Shown here: positions 18,601-30,669 of the stretch, in pieces
Position numbering within the stretch: position 1 is the stretch's first letter
How the letters are laid out: each line of letters opens with the position of its first letter
DNA from: Yersinia massiliensis CCUG 53443
Lineage (GTDB): Bacteria > Pseudomonadota > Gammaproteobacteria > Enterobacterales > Enterobacteriaceae
Length of the DNA: 64,000 nucleotides
NCBI RefSeq assembly: GCF_000312485.1
Contig: NZ_HE997647.1
Span: 240,029 to 304,028, forward strand
Direction: 5' to 3'
Translations under genes and position numbers: made by a program
The notes under the pieces: model-generated
What the model was told of the DNA's origin: nothing
What the model saw: the letters and a program-made list of their open reading frames with translations, nothing else
Databases searched by the model: none

Positions 18601-20067
18601 TTAGTTACTGAATGGATTGCCGTTACGTGTCGCGGACGTCTGGCTGGCAGGGGTAGCGCGCGGTGTCGATTGCGTGTTACCACCATCAGCGTAGGCATTT
18701 TGATTCGCATTATCGGGTGCCAAAGCGGTGGCTGAAGTTGGGACCGGTTTATCCAGCACCCCATTCAGTTCCATCAGATCATTCATATTCAGCGTACCGA
18801 GTGCAGATTGGATAGTTAGCTGATTAATCAGATAATTATAACGCGCATCAGCCAACTGTTGCTTGGACTGATACAGGTTAGTGGTGGCAGTTAACACATC
18901 CAGAATCGTACGTGTCCCCACTTGATAGCCTGCTTCCATGGCATCCAATGAGCTTTGGTTAGAAATAACCACTTGCTCATAAGCTTTAATGCTGCTGATG
19001 GAGGCCGAAATATTGTTGAAGGAGGAGCGGACTGTCTGCACAACACTACGATGGGCGCTTTCCAACTGTTCACTGGCACCGACAAAATTATACTGTGCTT
19101 GTTTCACGGCTGAATTAGTCGCACCACCGCTGTAAAGTGGCAAGCTCAATTGCACGCCAATTTGGTTCTGGCCCGCATCATTATTGACTTGTTGAGTGCT
19201 CGGTGTGCCGCCACTGTAACGGGTATTGGTTACTGAGGAGGATGCGGTCAAATTAACAGTTGGCATGTAGCCTGTTTCAGCCGATTTAATTTGCTCACGA
19301 GCTAAATCTTGAGTCAAACGAGCAGAAAGTAAAGAAAGGTTACGTTTTTCTGCATCTTTCAACAGGTTAGCAACAGCTTCAGGACGCTGTGTCTTCAAGC
19401 GGCTAACATTCAGTGACGCCAATTCAGGATAATAAACGCCAGTAATCTGACGCAGATTTTCTAGCGCGTTATCCAGATTATTGCGCGCCGTGACTTCAGC
19501 TGCTAAAACGGTATCGTAGCTGGCACGGGCGTTCTGGACATCAGTGATTGCCACTAAACCCACGTTAAAACGCTGAGTGGTTTGGTCTAACTGGCGATAA
19601 ACCGATTGTTTCTGTGCTTCGGTATAAGACAGGCTATCAATGGCTCTTAGCACGTTGAAATAGGCTGTTGCCGTATTCAGAATCAAGGATTGTTCGCTGG
19701 TTTGGAACGTGACATCCTGAATGCCCGCTGTTTTTTCCTGTAACGTCAACGCGCGCCATTTGGACATATCAAAAATGGTTTGTGTCAGTTGCAGGGAGCC
19801 TGAGGTGGCGTTGCTATCTGGATTGTCAGAGGCATCGCGGAAACCATTAGTATGGCTGTAACCTGCACCCAAACCGAGTTGTGGTAACAATGGACTGCGT
19901 GCTTCATTAATTTTTTCATATGCAGCATCGCGGTCAGCCGCCGATTTGCGTAAATCTGGGTTACTATCCCTGGCTTGCTTATAAACTTGCAGCAAGTTTT
20001 CTGCCTGGCTCATGGTACTGAAACCAGCCAGACTCAGCCCGATAAGAAGGGGGAGCAGTTTCTTCAT
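18601..20067 (-). CDS. tolC: outer membrane efflux channel TolC
   Basis: TolC is the trimeric outer-membrane channel used by AcrAB-type pumps, macrolide pumps and type I secretion. The 488-residue precursor has a signal peptide (MKKLLPLLIGLSLAGFSTMSQA). The mature start ENLLQVYKQARDSNPDLRKS is typical, and two OEP repeats give the alternating beta-strand and long-helix pattern (YSHTNGFRD; QVGTRTILDVLTATTNLYQ). The C-terminal tail is Asn/Ala/Thr-rich and non-conserved. It is divergent from nudF, as in E. coli. Confidence 0.97.
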   Translation of the reverse strand: MKKLLPLLIGLSLAGFSTMSQAENLLQVYKQARDSNPDLRKSAADRDAAYEKINEARSPLLPQLGLGAGYSHTNGFRDASDNPDSNATSGSLQLTQTIFDMSKWRALTLQEKTAGIQDVTFQTSEQSLILNTATAYFNVLRAIDSLSYTEAQKQSVYRQLDQTTQRFNVGLVAITDVQNARASYDTVLAAEVTARNNLDNALENLRQITGVYYPELASLNVSRLKTQRPEAVANLLKDAEKRNLSLLSARLTQDLAREQIKSAETGYMPTVNLTASSSVTNTRYSGGTPSTQQVNNDAGQNQIGVQLSLPLYSGGATNSAVKQAQYNFVGASEQLESAHRSVVQTVRSSFNNISASISSIKAYEQVVISNQSSLDAMEAGYQVGTRTILDVLTATTNLYQSKQQLADARYNYLINQLTIQSALGTLNMNDLMELNGVLDKPVPTSATALAPDNANQNAYADGGNTQSTPRATPASQTSATRNGNPFSN

Positions 20068-20321
20068 TTGCAGTCCTTGTTGTGCAGCAGTTGTGCGGCA
20101 ATATTACTATGGTAGCTGTCGATAGACGAATTGTTGCCGATTCTATCAGAGTCTGCCAATGGGATAAGGTGGCCGATTGTGCCATCTCGCCTTAATTTAC
20201 TTAAATCTATCACAAAGCTACATATGTGTTCAGTCAACTAATCGGTATCAGGGTATGTTTGTCAAACAATCTTTATCAAACTGTCTTTTTAGGCCGCTAA
20301 TCTGAGTAAGGAAATCAGTCT

Positions 20322-20954
20322 ATGTCATCTGCCAAGCCCTCACCGGTGACTTTCGACAAGCACGACGTGGAAATTATTGCACGTGAAACTCTATACAGTG
20401 GTTTTTTTTCACTTAATTTATACCGTTTTCGCCACCGTTTATTTAATGGCGAAATGAGTGGAGAAGTTAAGCGCGAAATTTTTGAGCGCGGTCATGCTGC
20501 GGTGTTACTTCCTTATGATCCCGTGCGTGATGAAGTGGTGTTGGTTGAGCAATTACGGATTGCTGCCATTGACACCAGCCCATCGCCTTGGTTATTAGAA
20601 ATGGTTGCAGGGATGATCGAAGAGGGCGAAACCGTAGAGGAAGTCGCACGTCGCGAAGCCGAAGAAGAAGCGGGCATTCACATTGGGCGCTGTAAACCCG
20701 TGCTCAGTTACTTGGCCAGCCCTGGCGGTACCAGCGAGCGTTTATCGATCATGGTTGGTGAGGTTGATGCGACGACCGCTAGCGGGATTCATGGGTTAGC
20801 CGATGAAAATGAAGATATCCGAGTACATGTGGTGAGTCGCGAACAGGCTTGTCGTTGGGTTGAAGAAGGTGCTATTGATAACGCAGCCTCAATCATTGCA
20901 TTACAATGGCTGGCGTTGCACCACCGCTCGCTAAGAGCAGAATGGCAGTCGTAA
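20322..20954 (+). CDS. nudF: ADP-ribose pyrophosphatase NudF
   Basis: NudF hydrolyses ADP-ribose to AMP and ribose-5-phosphate. The 210-residue protein contains a complete Nudix box, [20 protein letters not shown] followed by AGI, fitting G-x5-E-x7-RE-U-x-EE-x-G-U. The conserved proline-containing segment ([20 protein letters not shown]) after the box marks the ADP-ribose-specific subgroup. It is the first gene of a tight plus-strand run (nudF, yqiB, cpdA, yqiA, parE) that is also found in E. coli. Confidence 0.96.
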   Translation: MSSAKPSPVTFDKHDVEIIARETLYSGFFSLNLYRFRHRLFNGEMSGEVKREIFERGHAAVLLPYDPVRDEVVLVEQLRIAAIDTSPSPWLLEMVAGMIEEGETVEEVARREAEEEAGIHIGRCKPVLSYLASPGGTSERLSIMVGEVDATTASGIHGLADENEDIRVHVVSREQACRWVEEGAIDNAASIIALQWLALHHRSLRAEWQS

Positions 20955-20973
20955 AGAGAAAGTGAGCATAAGA

Positions 20974-21399
20974 ATGATAAAACGCTATACACCTGATTTC
21001 CCTGAAATGATGCGGCTATGCGAAATCAACTACGCACAATTACGTCGTTTGATACCGCGGAATGATGAAGTGGGTGAAAATATCGCTTATCAGGTTAATG
21101 GCGTGAGTTATCGGCTGACAATTATTGAGTCAACCCGCTACACTTCGCTGGTAGAGATTGTGCAAACTGAGCCTGCTGTTAATCAGTGGAGCCTGCCATC
21201 GATGGTTGTGAGGCTTTATCATGATGCGCAGGTCGCGGAAGTGTGTGCCAGTCAGCAGATCTCTCGCTTCAAAGCAAGTTATGATTATCCGAATAAAAAG
21301 TTGCATCAACGGGACGAAAAGCATCAAATTAACCAGTTTCTAGCTGACTGGTTGCGCTATTGTTTGGCGCATGGAGCTGTGGCAGTTCCGGTTTGTTAG
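20974..21399 (+). CDS. yqiB: DUF1249 protein YqiB
   Basis: The 141-residue conserved protein starts [20 protein letters not shown] and ends with the conserved [20 protein letters not shown] tail. It is nearly identical over its length to E. coli YqiB, whose function is unknown. A GTG-initiated frame opens at 20962, but the ATG at 20974 matches the family start and has AGAGAAAGTGAG upstream. It lies between nudF and cpdA in the same operon. Confidence 0.92.
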   Translation: MIKRYTPDFPEMMRLCEINYAQLRRLIPRNDEVGENIAYQVNGVSYRLTIIESTRYTSLVEIVQTEPAVNQWSLPSMVVRLYHDAQVAEVCASQQISRFKASYDYPNKKLHQRDEKHQINQFLADWLRYCLAHGAVAVPVC

Positions 21400-21478
21400 A
21401 CAGACTTATCGCCTTGCCTACCGAACGTAAATATCCGTGATAACGGGGTAGAAAAGGGTGCAAAAACAAGGACACCAT

Positions 21479-22306
21479 TTGGAAAGCCTGTTTAAACTGC
21501 CTATGGCGAGTGGGGCCAAGGTCAGAATTTTACAAATAACAGATACCCACCTTTTTGCAGGTGAACATGAGACATTGCTGGGTGTAAATACATCTCGCAG
21601 TTATCGCGCAGTACTGGATGCGATTATTGCAGAGCAGCACCCATTTGATCTTATTGTTGCCACGGGTGATTTGGCTCAGGACCATTCTGTTGCCGCCTAT
21701 CAGAATTTTGCGAAGGGTATCGCGCGTTTACCTGCACCTTGCTTATGGCTACCGGGGAATCACGATTTCCAGCCTGCGATGGTTGATGCACTGGCAGATG
21801 CAGGAATTGCACCTTCAAAGCAAGTTCTCGTGGGTGATAACTGGCAAATTCTGTTATTGGATAGTCAGGTCTTTGGCGTTCCTTATGGTGAACTTAGCGA
21901 CTATCAGTTGGCATGGATGGAACGTTGTCTGGTGGCATACCCAGAACGATATACACTGATTTTATTGCATCACCATCCTATGCCATCCGGTTGTACTTGG
22001 CTTGATCAGCACAGCTTGCGTAATGCGCATATGCTGGCGGCCGTTTTGACTCGTTATCCGCGAGTGACGACTTTATTGTGCGGTCATATCCATCAAGACT
22101 TGGATCTCGATTGGTATGGCAAACGTCTACTGGCTAGCCCCTCAACTTGCGTACAGTTCAAACCGCACTGTACTAATTTCACTATTGATACTGTGGCCCC
22201 GGGATGGCGCTACCTCGATTTACTGCCTAATGGAATACTTGAAACTGAGGTTCGTCGGTTAGCCAGTGATGAGTTCAGCCCGGACATGGACGCGGACGGT
22301 TATTGA
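21479..22306 (+). CDS. cpdA: 3',5'-cyclic-AMP phosphodiesterase CpdA
   Basis: CpdA hydrolyses cAMP to AMP and so tunes CRP-dependent expression. The 275-residue metallophosphoesterase shows all metal-site motifs: [33 protein letters not shown] and [12 protein letters not shown]. The frame is open from a GTG at 21458. The conserved start is ESLFKLP, so I choose the TTG at 21479, which has AAGGA seven bases upstream and gives the E. coli length. The stop overlaps the yqiA start (TGATG), implying translational coupling. Confidence 0.94.
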   Translation: MESLFKLPMASGAKVRILQITDTHLFAGEHETLLGVNTSRSYRAVLDAIIAEQHPFDLIVATGDLAQDHSVAAYQNFAKGIARLPAPCLWLPGNHDFQPAMVDALADAGIAPSKQVLVGDNWQILLLDSQVFGVPYGELSDYQLAWMERCLVAYPERYTLILLHHHPMPSGCTWLDQHSLRNAHMLAAVLTRYPRVTTLLCGHIHQDLDLDWYGKRLLASPSTCVQFKPHCTNFTIDTVAPGWRYLDLLPNGILETEVRRLASDEFSPDMDADGY

Positions 22307-22887
22307 TGAGCACCCTGTTATATATTCATGGTTTTAATAGCTCCCCCAGCTCGGCGAAAGCAACGACCTTCAAAAGTTGGTTGCAGATACACCATCCTCA
22401 TATTGAGATGCTGACACCGCAGCTACCGCCTTATCCTGCTGAAGCGGCAGAAATGTTAGAAAACATCGTGATGGATAAAGCTGGGCAGTCTATTGGTATC
22501 GTTGGCTCTTCCTTAGGTGGGTATTTTGCGACTTGGCTTTCTCAGCGTTTCAGCATCCCTGCTGTGCTCGTCAACCCAGCCGTGCGGCCATTTGAACTAC
22601 TCAATGATTACTTAGGCGAAAATGAGAACCCCTACACAGGGCAACAATATGTGTTAGAGTCTCGGCATATTTATGACCTGAAGGCCATGCAGATTGAAAC
22701 GTTGGAATCACCGGATTTACTCTGGTTATTGCAACAGACAGGGGACGAAATCCTCGATTACCGTCAAGCGGTGGCCTATTACACCCCTTGTCGGCAGACC
22801 GTCGAATCAGGTGGGAATCATGCCTTTATTGGTTTTGATCACTTTTTCTCCCCGATCGTAACGTTTTTAGGGCTAGCGACCGCCTAA
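22306..22887 (+). CDS. yqiA: YqiA-type esterase
   Basis: The 193-residue alpha/beta-hydrolase matches E. coli YqiA, which has carboxyl-esterase activity on short acyl substrates; its physiological role is open. Visible are the N-terminal [15 protein letters not shown] oxyanion region, the nucleophile elbow [12 protein letters not shown], and the C-terminal [14 protein letters not shown] with the catalytic His. The ATG overlaps the cpdA stop codon by one base. parE follows 35 bp downstream. Confidence 0.92.
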   Translation: MSTLLYIHGFNSSPSSAKATTFKSWLQIHHPHIEMLTPQLPPYPAEAAEMLENIVMDKAGQSIGIVGSSLGGYFATWLSQRFSIPAVLVNPAVRPFELLNDYLGENENPYTGQQYVLESRHIYDLKAMQIETLESPDLLWLLQQTGDEILDYRQAVAYYTPCRQTVESGGNHAFIGFDHFFSPIVTFLGLATA

Positions 22888-22904
22888 AGCCTTCCAACCC
22901 TTAG

Positions 22905-24818
<1,914 letters not shown>

Positions 24819-24821
24819 TCG

Positions 24822-25745
24822 ATGAAAGTGACCTTAGAAGAGTTGCAGGCTTTCACCTCGGTGGTTGACTGCGGCTCGATTACGGCAGCCGCAGAGCAGC
24901 GTAACCAAACCACATCGGGTATCAGCCGTGCTTTAAGCCGGCTGGAAAAGAAACTGGCCACTACGCTGCTGCGCCGCACCACCCGACGCTTGGAGTTGAC
25001 TGAAGAAGGTGAGTTATTCCTCAGTCATGCGCGGCAGATTATTGGTGCGGTAGATGATGCTGAAGAGCAGATTGCGCTGCGTCGATTACAGCCAGCGGGA
25101 CGGCTGCGGGTGAATGCAGCCGCTCCGTTTATGCAACATGTGATTGTGCCGATGGTCACCGGATTTCGTACGTTATACCCGCAAATTATTCTCGAATTGA
25201 ATACTGACGATCTTAATATCGATCTTCTTGAACAGCGCACCGATATTGCGATCCGTATCGGCGCGTTGCGTGACTCGACGATCCATGCCCGCTTGCTCGG
25301 AGCCAGTCGAGTACGTATCCTCGCCAGCCCTGATTATCTCGAACGCCACGGTACACCACACAGTATCGACGACTTAGCAAACCACAGTTTGTTGGGGTTC
25401 ACGCAACCTGAATCTCTCAATCAGTGGTCATTGCCCCATTTGCCGACAGGACGAACCTCAATCATCCCGAATCTAGCTGCCTCCAGTGGTGAAACTCTGC
25501 GTTTATTAGCCTTGCAAGGGGAAGGGATCGTTGAGTTATCTGATTTTATGACCCGAGAGGATCAGCGGGCAGGGCGTTTAGTTGAAGTCATGCCCGACAA
25601 AATTTTGGAAACTTGGCAGCCTATCAACGCTGTTTATTATCGCAATACGCAGCTTGCGGCACGGATCATGTGTTTTCTAGATTATGTGAGTGAGCAGATT
25701 CAGTTGCGGGGGCGTGATTGGCTCAAAGATCCCCTTCGCCCCTGA
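24822..25745 (+). CDS. LysR-family transcriptional regulator
   Basis: The 307-residue protein has an N-terminal winged helix-turn-helix (LEELQAFTSVVDCGSITAAA to about residue 60) and a periplasmic-binding-like effector domain from about 90, the LysR layout. It is in the YafC/DsdC-like branch by general sequence character. The start lies 3 bp after the parE stop with GAGGTG overlapping the parE end, so it is co-transcribed with parE. LysR proteins often act on neighbours; ygiN-mdaB just beyond the ERIC pair are possible targets, which is a guess. Its stop codon is the first TGA of an ERIC-type repeat. Confidence 0.9.
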   Translation: MKVTLEELQAFTSVVDCGSITAAAEQRNQTTSGISRALSRLEKKLATTLLRRTTRRLELTEEGELFLSHARQIIGAVDDAEEQIALRRLQPAGRLRVNAAAPFMQHVIVPMVTGFRTLYPQIILELNTDDLNIDLLEQRTDIAIRIGALRDSTIHARLLGASRVRILASPDYLERHGTPHSIDDLANHSLLGFTQPESLNQWSLPHLPTGRTSIIPNLAASSGETLRLLALQGEGIVELSDFMTREDQRAGRLVEVMPDKILETWQPINAVYYRNTQLAARIMCFLDYVSEQIQLRGRDWLKDPLRP

Positions 25746-25975
25746 CGCCGCAGCGTTGTTAGCGGCACTCGCGCACCCGAATCACTGACTTGAGTCAGCT
25801 CATCGGGATTTACTCGTTTGCTGCCTAGCTGCAACGCCAATGGCTTTGGGGATCCCTTTTCATTCTTGACGCCGCAGCGTTGTTAGCGGCACTCGCGCAC
25901 CCGAATCACTGACTTGAGTCAGCTCATCGGGATTTACTCGTTTGCTGCCTAGCTGCAACGCCAATGGCTTTGGGG
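25743..25975. repeat. two tandem ERIC-type repeats (124-bp period)
   Basis: Copies begin at 25743 and 25867 with TGACGCCGCAGCGTTGTTAG and are essentially identical for about 109 bp through CAACGCCAATGGCTTTGGGG. The core ACCCGAATCACTGACTTGAGTCAGCTCATCGGGAT is an ERIC-like palindrome. They fill the space between the convergent LysR gene and ygiN. Confidence 0.88.
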
Positions 25976-25982
25976 TGAGGCG

Positions 25983-26288
25983 TTACGCATTATCCAGAAT
26001 ATGAATATTCACATCCAACACATCATCTTTGGTGACTTCATGATGCTGCTGCATATGTTGCGTTTGTAAATGCAACTCCAAATGGTGAACGCTTTGCCAC
26101 TTCTCTAACATGAAAATAGAATCAGGCGACTTCTTCTGCCAGTCGAGCTTAGTCGGAACATCAACCATTGGCCGGTAAGCACTACAACCGTCTTCCGCTA
26201 ATACTGAAGGGAGAAGCTTCCCAATGGCCTGCAATACGGCCTCACGACGCCCTGGTTTAACTTTTATTTCTGCAAAAACAGTAATCAT
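25983..26288 (-). CDS. ygiN: quinol monooxygenase YgiN
   Basis: The 101-residue protein has one antibiotic-biosynthesis-monooxygenase (ABM) ferredoxin-like domain, starting MITVFAEIKVKPGRREAVLQ, with the conserved FMLEKWQS strand and LELHLQTQH helix. E. coli YgiN oxidises menadiol and is thought to form a quinone redox cycle with MdaB. Here it lies 30 bp after mdaB on the same strand, so the pair is kept as an operon. Confidence 0.92.
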   Translation of the reverse strand: MITVFAEIKVKPGRREAVLQAIGKLLPSVLAEDGCSAYRPMVDVPTKLDWQKKSPDSIFMLEKWQSVHHLELHLQTQHMQQHHEVTKDDVLDVNIHILDNA

Positions 26289-26318
26289 TGCTGCCTCAAA
26301 TGACCTATTGGTAAGAAT

Positions 26319-26912
26319 TTAAGCAGTCTGGCCGTTAAAATGCTCAGCCAAATGCTGATGGTAACGACGAATATCCCCTTCAATATCAGGTTGTTTCATC
26401 ACGTCATTACACATAAATGTTGGTAATGACTCCATGCCAAGGAATTGGTTTGCTTTATGGAAATGCAGATACACGCCATCAACCCCGACGCCCTCAAAAA
26501 ACTGTGAAGGATCGGTAAAGGCTTCAACAGGTGCATTCCAGGTTACTGAAAGCATGTATTTTTTACCTTGAATCAAACCACCAGAGCCGTAGCCTTTGGT
26601 CACATCGGAGCGGGTACGACCATCACTTTGATACAAACGTCCATGACCAAAGGTAAAGACTTCATCAATGTATTTTTTCAAAATCCATGGCTCACCCATC
26701 CACCAAGCTGGCATCTGGTAAATGACCGTATCAGCCCACAGGTAATTTTCAATTTCACTTTCAATATCATAACCTTGGTCAACTGTAGTGACTTTAACCC
26801 GATGACCACTTTCCTGCAAAAAGTCGGCGGCTACATTAGTGAGAGTGAGATTAAGCGCGCCTTTGGAGTGCGCAAATTCTTTCATTGCGTTAATAATTAA
26901 TACGTTACTCAT
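26319..26912 (-). CDS. mdaB: NADPH:quinone oxidoreductase MdaB
   Basis: MdaB reduces quinones by two electrons with NADPH, using FAD, and protects against quinone stress. The 197-residue flavodoxin-like protein has MSNVLIINAMKEFAHSKGAL at the start, IYQMPAWWMGEPWILKKYID and GKKYMLSVTWNAP, the family signatures. The open frame continues 38 codons upstream, but those residues are not family-like, and the ATG at 26912 fits the E. coli start. It is co-transcribed with ygiN and divergent from parC. Confidence 0.94.
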   Translation of the reverse strand: MSNVLIINAMKEFAHSKGALNLTLTNVAADFLQESGHRVKVTTVDQGYDIESEIENYLWADTVIYQMPAWWMGEPWILKKYIDEVFTFGHGRLYQSDGRTRSDVTKGYGSGGLIQGKKYMLSVTWNAPVEAFTDPSQFFEGVGVDGVYLHFHKANQFLGMESLPTFMCNDVMKQPDIEGDIRRYHQHLAEHFNGQTA

Positions 26913-27257
26913 TGGGATAATCCTTGTATAGCTAGGAACCGATAGCGCAGATAAATAGATGGCTCGGAATAGTGAGTATGCTAATGGGTACCTGACCAGA
27001 GAAAAATGTACAATTATGCATAACACTGTTGCTCATTTAGCAACAAAAGCGATGTATTAAGGCTGTTTCGTTTCTTTATTGAGTTCGACAGTGTGGAAAT
27101 TGACTCTGTTGAAGGGGAAAGATTGAGATTCTCTGCGGATTGTGACAGTCACCCTGCAGATGAGGTACTATCGCGGGCAGAATTCGACAATAAACTTGCG
27201 GTGCCGATCCGCTGACGCCCAGTGATCGCCATTCCAGAGTCTGAGGATATTTGAGTA

Positions 27258-29531
27258 ATGAGTGATTTGACTCATGACGGTGCAGAACGCTTACCGCTGC
27301 ACACCTTTACTGAAAACGCCTATCTGAACTATTCCATGTACGTCATCATGGATCGGGCGTTGCCATTTATCGGCGATGGTTTGAAACCCGTCCAGCGGCG
27401 CATTGTTTATGCGATGTCTGAACTGGGGCTAAGCAATAGCGCGAAATTCAAAAAGTCTGCCCGTACTGTAGGTGACGTGCTGGGTAAATACCATCCTCAT
27501 GGTGACAGTGCTTGTTATGAGGCGATGGTCCTGATGGCGCAGCCATTCTCTTACCGCTATCCGCTGGTGGATGGGCAAGGGAACTGGGGGGCACCGGATG
27601 ATCCTAAGTCCTTTGCGGCGATGCGTTATACCGAATCTCGTCTGTCCAAATATGCCGAAGTTTTGTTGAGTGAGTTAGGCCAAGGTACGGTTGATTGGGT
27701 GCCGAACTTCGACGGCACCATGCAGGAGCCGAAAATGCTGCCTGCACGCTTGCCGAACATTTTGCTCAACGGCACCACAGGTATTGCTGTCGGGATGGCA
27801 ACCGATATTCCACCTCATAACGTACGTGAAGTTGCTCAGGCGGTGATCGCACTTATCGATAAACCTGCGACGTCGCTCGAAGAATTGCTGGAATTCGTGC
27901 AAGGGCCAGATTTCCCAACGGAAGCTGAGATCATCACGCCGCGTAATGAAATTCGTAAAATTTACGAGAATGGCCGTGGCTCTGTACGCATGCGGGCATT
28001 GTGGAAGAAAGAAGACGGTAGCGCGGTCATTACTGCATTACCGCATCAGGTTTCCGGTGCCAAAGTGCTGGAACAAATTGCCAGCCAGATGCGTGCTAAG
28101 AAATTGCCGATGGTCGAAGATTTGCGTGATGAATCTGACCATGAAAACCCTACTCGCTTGGTTATTGTTCCACGTACCAACCGAGTCGATCTGGATCAAG
28201 TGATGCACCACCTGTTCGCCACGACAGATCTGGAAAGAAGCTACCGTATCAATATGAATATGATCGGTTTGGATCATCGCCCATCAGTCAAAGGGCTGTT
28301 GGAGATCCTCACCGAGTGGCTGGTCTTCCGTCGCCAAACTGTGCGTAACCGATTGAATTACCGTTTGGAAAAGGTACTGAAGCGGCTGCATATTTTAGAA
28401 GGTTTATTGATTGCCTTCTTAAACATTGATGAAGTTATTCATATCATCCGCACCGAAGATGAACCGAAACCGTTGCTGATGCAGCATTTTGGTATCTCTG
28501 AGACGCAGGCTGAAGCGATCCTCGAACTGAAACTTCGCCATTTAGCCAAACTGGAAGAGATGAAGATTCGTGGTGAGCAGGATGAACTGGCTAAAGAACG
28601 TGATCAATTGCAGGCATTGTTAGCATCAGAACGTAAGCTTAACACTCTGATCAAAAAAGAGATTCAAGCTGATGCTGCGGCCTATGGCGATGAACGTCGT
28701 TCGCCATTGACTGAGCGCGCTGAAGCGAAAGCCATGAGCGATCATGACATTGTGCCTTCTGAACCTGTGACCATTGTATTGTCTGAAATGGGCTGGGTGC
28801 GCAGTGCGAAAGGCCATGATATTGATCCGAGCGGGCTAAGTTATAAAGCGGGTGATAGTTTCCGTGCTGCTGCTCGTGGCATGAGTAACCAACCCGTGGT
28901 GTTTATTGATTCAACTGGCCGTAGTTATGCTTTAGACCCGCTGACATTACCTTCTGCTCGTGGGCAAGGAGAACCGCTGACCGGCAAATTGACGCCACCA
29001 CCGGGTGCGACCATTGAGCAGGTATTGATGGCTCCGGATGACCAGAAATTGTTAATGGCTTCGGATGCAGGCTATGGTTTTGTTTGCACTTTCAATGATT
29101 TGGTTGCTAAAAACCGAGCCGGTAAAACAATGATCACGTTGCCGGAGAATGCTAAGGCACTGCCGCCATTAGAAATTCATGGCCCAGATGATATGTTGTT
29201 ATCCATCACTGCTGCTGGGCGTATGTTAATGTTCCCTGTTGCTGATTTACCTGAATTATCAAAAGGTAAAGGGAATAAGATCGTATCAATTCCTGGCGCG
29301 CAAGCGGCCGCGGGTGAAGATCGTCTGGCGTGGCTATTTGTGTTGCCGCCGCAAACTTCAGTGACACTGCACTTCGGGAAACGTAAATTAACGCTACGAC
29401 CTGAAGATTTGCAGAAATTCCGTGCTGAACGAGGCCGAAAAGGTTCACCATTGCCTCGAGGGCTGCAACGTATTGATCGTGTTGATATTGATGCACCAGC
29501 GCAGGCAGCACCAACAGAGAATGATGCCTAA
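27258..29531 (+). CDS. parC: DNA topoisomerase IV subunit A
   Basis: ParC is the DNA cleavage and religation subunit of topoisomerase IV. The 757-residue protein has the winged-helix cleavage domain with [20 protein letters not shown] and the active-site tyrosine in [18 protein letters not shown] (about residue 124). A tower and coiled coil follow, then the C-terminal beta-pinwheel repeats ([25 protein letters not shown]). The quinolone-determining residues that correspond to E. coli S80 and E84 (here about S84 and E88) are the wild-type Ser and Glu. plsC follows on the same strand. Confidence 0.97.
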   Translation: MSDLTHDGAERLPLHTFTENAYLNYSMYVIMDRALPFIGDGLKPVQRRIVYAMSELGLSNSAKFKKSARTVGDVLGKYHPHGDSACYEAMVLMAQPFSYRYPLVDGQGNWGAPDDPKSFAAMRYTESRLSKYAEVLLSELGQGTVDWVPNFDGTMQEPKMLPARLPNILLNGTTGIAVGMATDIPPHNVREVAQAVIALIDKPATSLEELLEFVQGPDFPTEAEIITPRNEIRKIYENGRGSVRMRALWKKEDGSAVITALPHQVSGAKVLEQIASQMRAKKLPMVEDLRDESDHENPTRLVIVPRTNRVDLDQVMHHLFATTDLERSYRINMNMIGLDHRPSVKGLLEILTEWLVFRRQTVRNRLNYRLEKVLKRLHILEGLLIAFLNIDEVIHIIRTEDEPKPLLMQHFGISETQAEAILELKLRHLAKLEEMKIRGEQDELAKERDQLQALLASERKLNTLIKKEIQADAAAYGDERRSPLTERAEAKAMSDHDIVPSEPVTIVLSEMGWVRSAKGHDIDPSGLSYKAGDSFRAAARGMSNQPVVFIDSTGRSYALDPLTLPSARGQGEPLTGKLTPPPGATIEQVLMAPDDQKLLMASDAGYGFVCTFNDLVAKNRAGKTMITLPENAKALPPLEIHGPDDMLLSITAAGRMLMFPVADLPELSKGKGNKIVSIPGAQAAAGEDRLAWLFVLPPQTSVTLHFGKRKLTLRPEDLQKFRAERGRKGSPLPRGLQRIDRVDIDAPAQAAPTENDA

Positions 29532-29601
29532 TATCCTAAGTGACTGGAATCTCAGAAAGGGATTAGCGGGTAAAAAGGTATTAGCGAGTAAATGTAACAG
29601 G

Positions 29602-29626
29602 CAACGCGCGCATTTTGCGCGCGTTG
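29602..29626 (+). terminator. GC-rich hairpin between parC and plsC
   Basis: CAACGCGCGC and GCGCGCGTTG form a perfect 10-bp stem with a 5-base loop. There is no T run, so it may be a factor-dependent terminator or an RNA-stability element rather than an intrinsic terminator. Confidence 0.5.
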
Positions 29627-29729
29627 TCGCGTAACATGATGATGGCAAGGAATCAGCGCGGTTTTTTGTTGCTAAGCCGTTATACTAGCGTCGATTAGGT
29701 GTCTAAGAGTCAGTGTTTAAGAGGTTGTT

Positions 29730-30470
29730 ATGTTATTAATTTTGCGCACGGTACTGGCTGTTTTATATTGTGTTCTGGTGTGTGTGTTTGGTTCTATTTA
29801 TTGCCTATTTAGGCCGCGTAATCCCCGTAATCTCGCGACGTTTGCCCATCTATTTGGCCGGATGTCTGTGTTGTTTGGCATTACGGTTGAACAGCGCATA
29901 CCCAAAGAGGCCGCTGATTACGGCACCTGTATTTATATCGCTAACCATCAAAATAATTACGATATGGTTACCATGTCGAATGTGGTTCAGTCCGGTACGG
30001 TGACGGTGGGCAAAAAGAGCCTATTATGGGTGCCATTATTTGGTCCACTTTACTGGCTGACCGGAAACCTGCTTATTGATCGCGATAATCGTGCTAAAGC
30101 GCATGGCACTATCGCGCAGGTTGTTGAGCAGGTGCAAAAAAGAAATGTCTCTATCTGGATGTTCCCTGAAGGCACTCGCAGCCGTGGCCGCGGGTTATTA
30201 CCATTTAAGACCGGTGCTTTTCATGCCGCAATAGCTGCGGGGGTACCGATTGTGCCGATTTGTGTCTCAAGTACAAACCACATCAACCTCAATCGTTGGT
30301 CCAACGGCAAAGTGATTGTAGAAATCATGCCGCCAGTAGATACCTCAGGTTATGGCAAAGAGCGAGTGCGCGAGCTGTCAGAGCATTGCCGCAATTTAAT
30401 GTTGGCTAAAATTGAGCAACTCGATGCGGAAATTGCCCAAGAGTCACAACAGGCGGCGACTGAAAAGTAG
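29730..30470 (+). CDS. plsC: 1-acyl-sn-glycerol-3-phosphate acyltransferase
   Basis: PlsC makes phosphatidic acid from lysophosphatidic acid at the inner membrane. The 246-residue protein has an N-terminal hydrophobic helix, the catalytic NHQNNYD (HX4D) motif, the substrate-binding FPEGTRSRGRGLLPFKTGAF motif and the VPIVPICVSS block. Length and order match the E. coli parC-plsC-sufI arrangement. GAGGTTGTT precedes the ATG. Confidence 0.96.
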   Translation: MLLILRTVLAVLYCVLVCVFGSIYCLFRPRNPRNLATFAHLFGRMSVLFGITVEQRIPKEAADYGTCIYIANHQNNYDMVTMSNVVQSGTVTVGKKSLLWVPLFGPLYWLTGNLLIDRDNRAKAHGTIAQVVEQVQKRNVSIWMFPEGTRSRGRGLLPFKTGAFHAAIAAGVPIVPICVSSTNHINLNRWSNGKVIVEIMPPVDTSGYGKERVRELSEHCRNLMLAKIEQLDAEIAQESQQAATEK

Positions 30471-30669
30471 TCTATTTGTTGCGGCGAGTCAGTGAGTGCG
30501 CCTGGCCATAAGATGGAAGTTAGCCTTGATTCAAGCGAATTTTGGTTGAAGTGAAATTTGGGTTTTCATTTAAGCGGCCTTGGCCGTGAGCGTTTTGCCG
30601 TGCTTCAGCGTTATTCGCAGTCAGGCAAAATATTGCAGTAGATTTGATTGCGGTTTTCACGGAGAAGAT

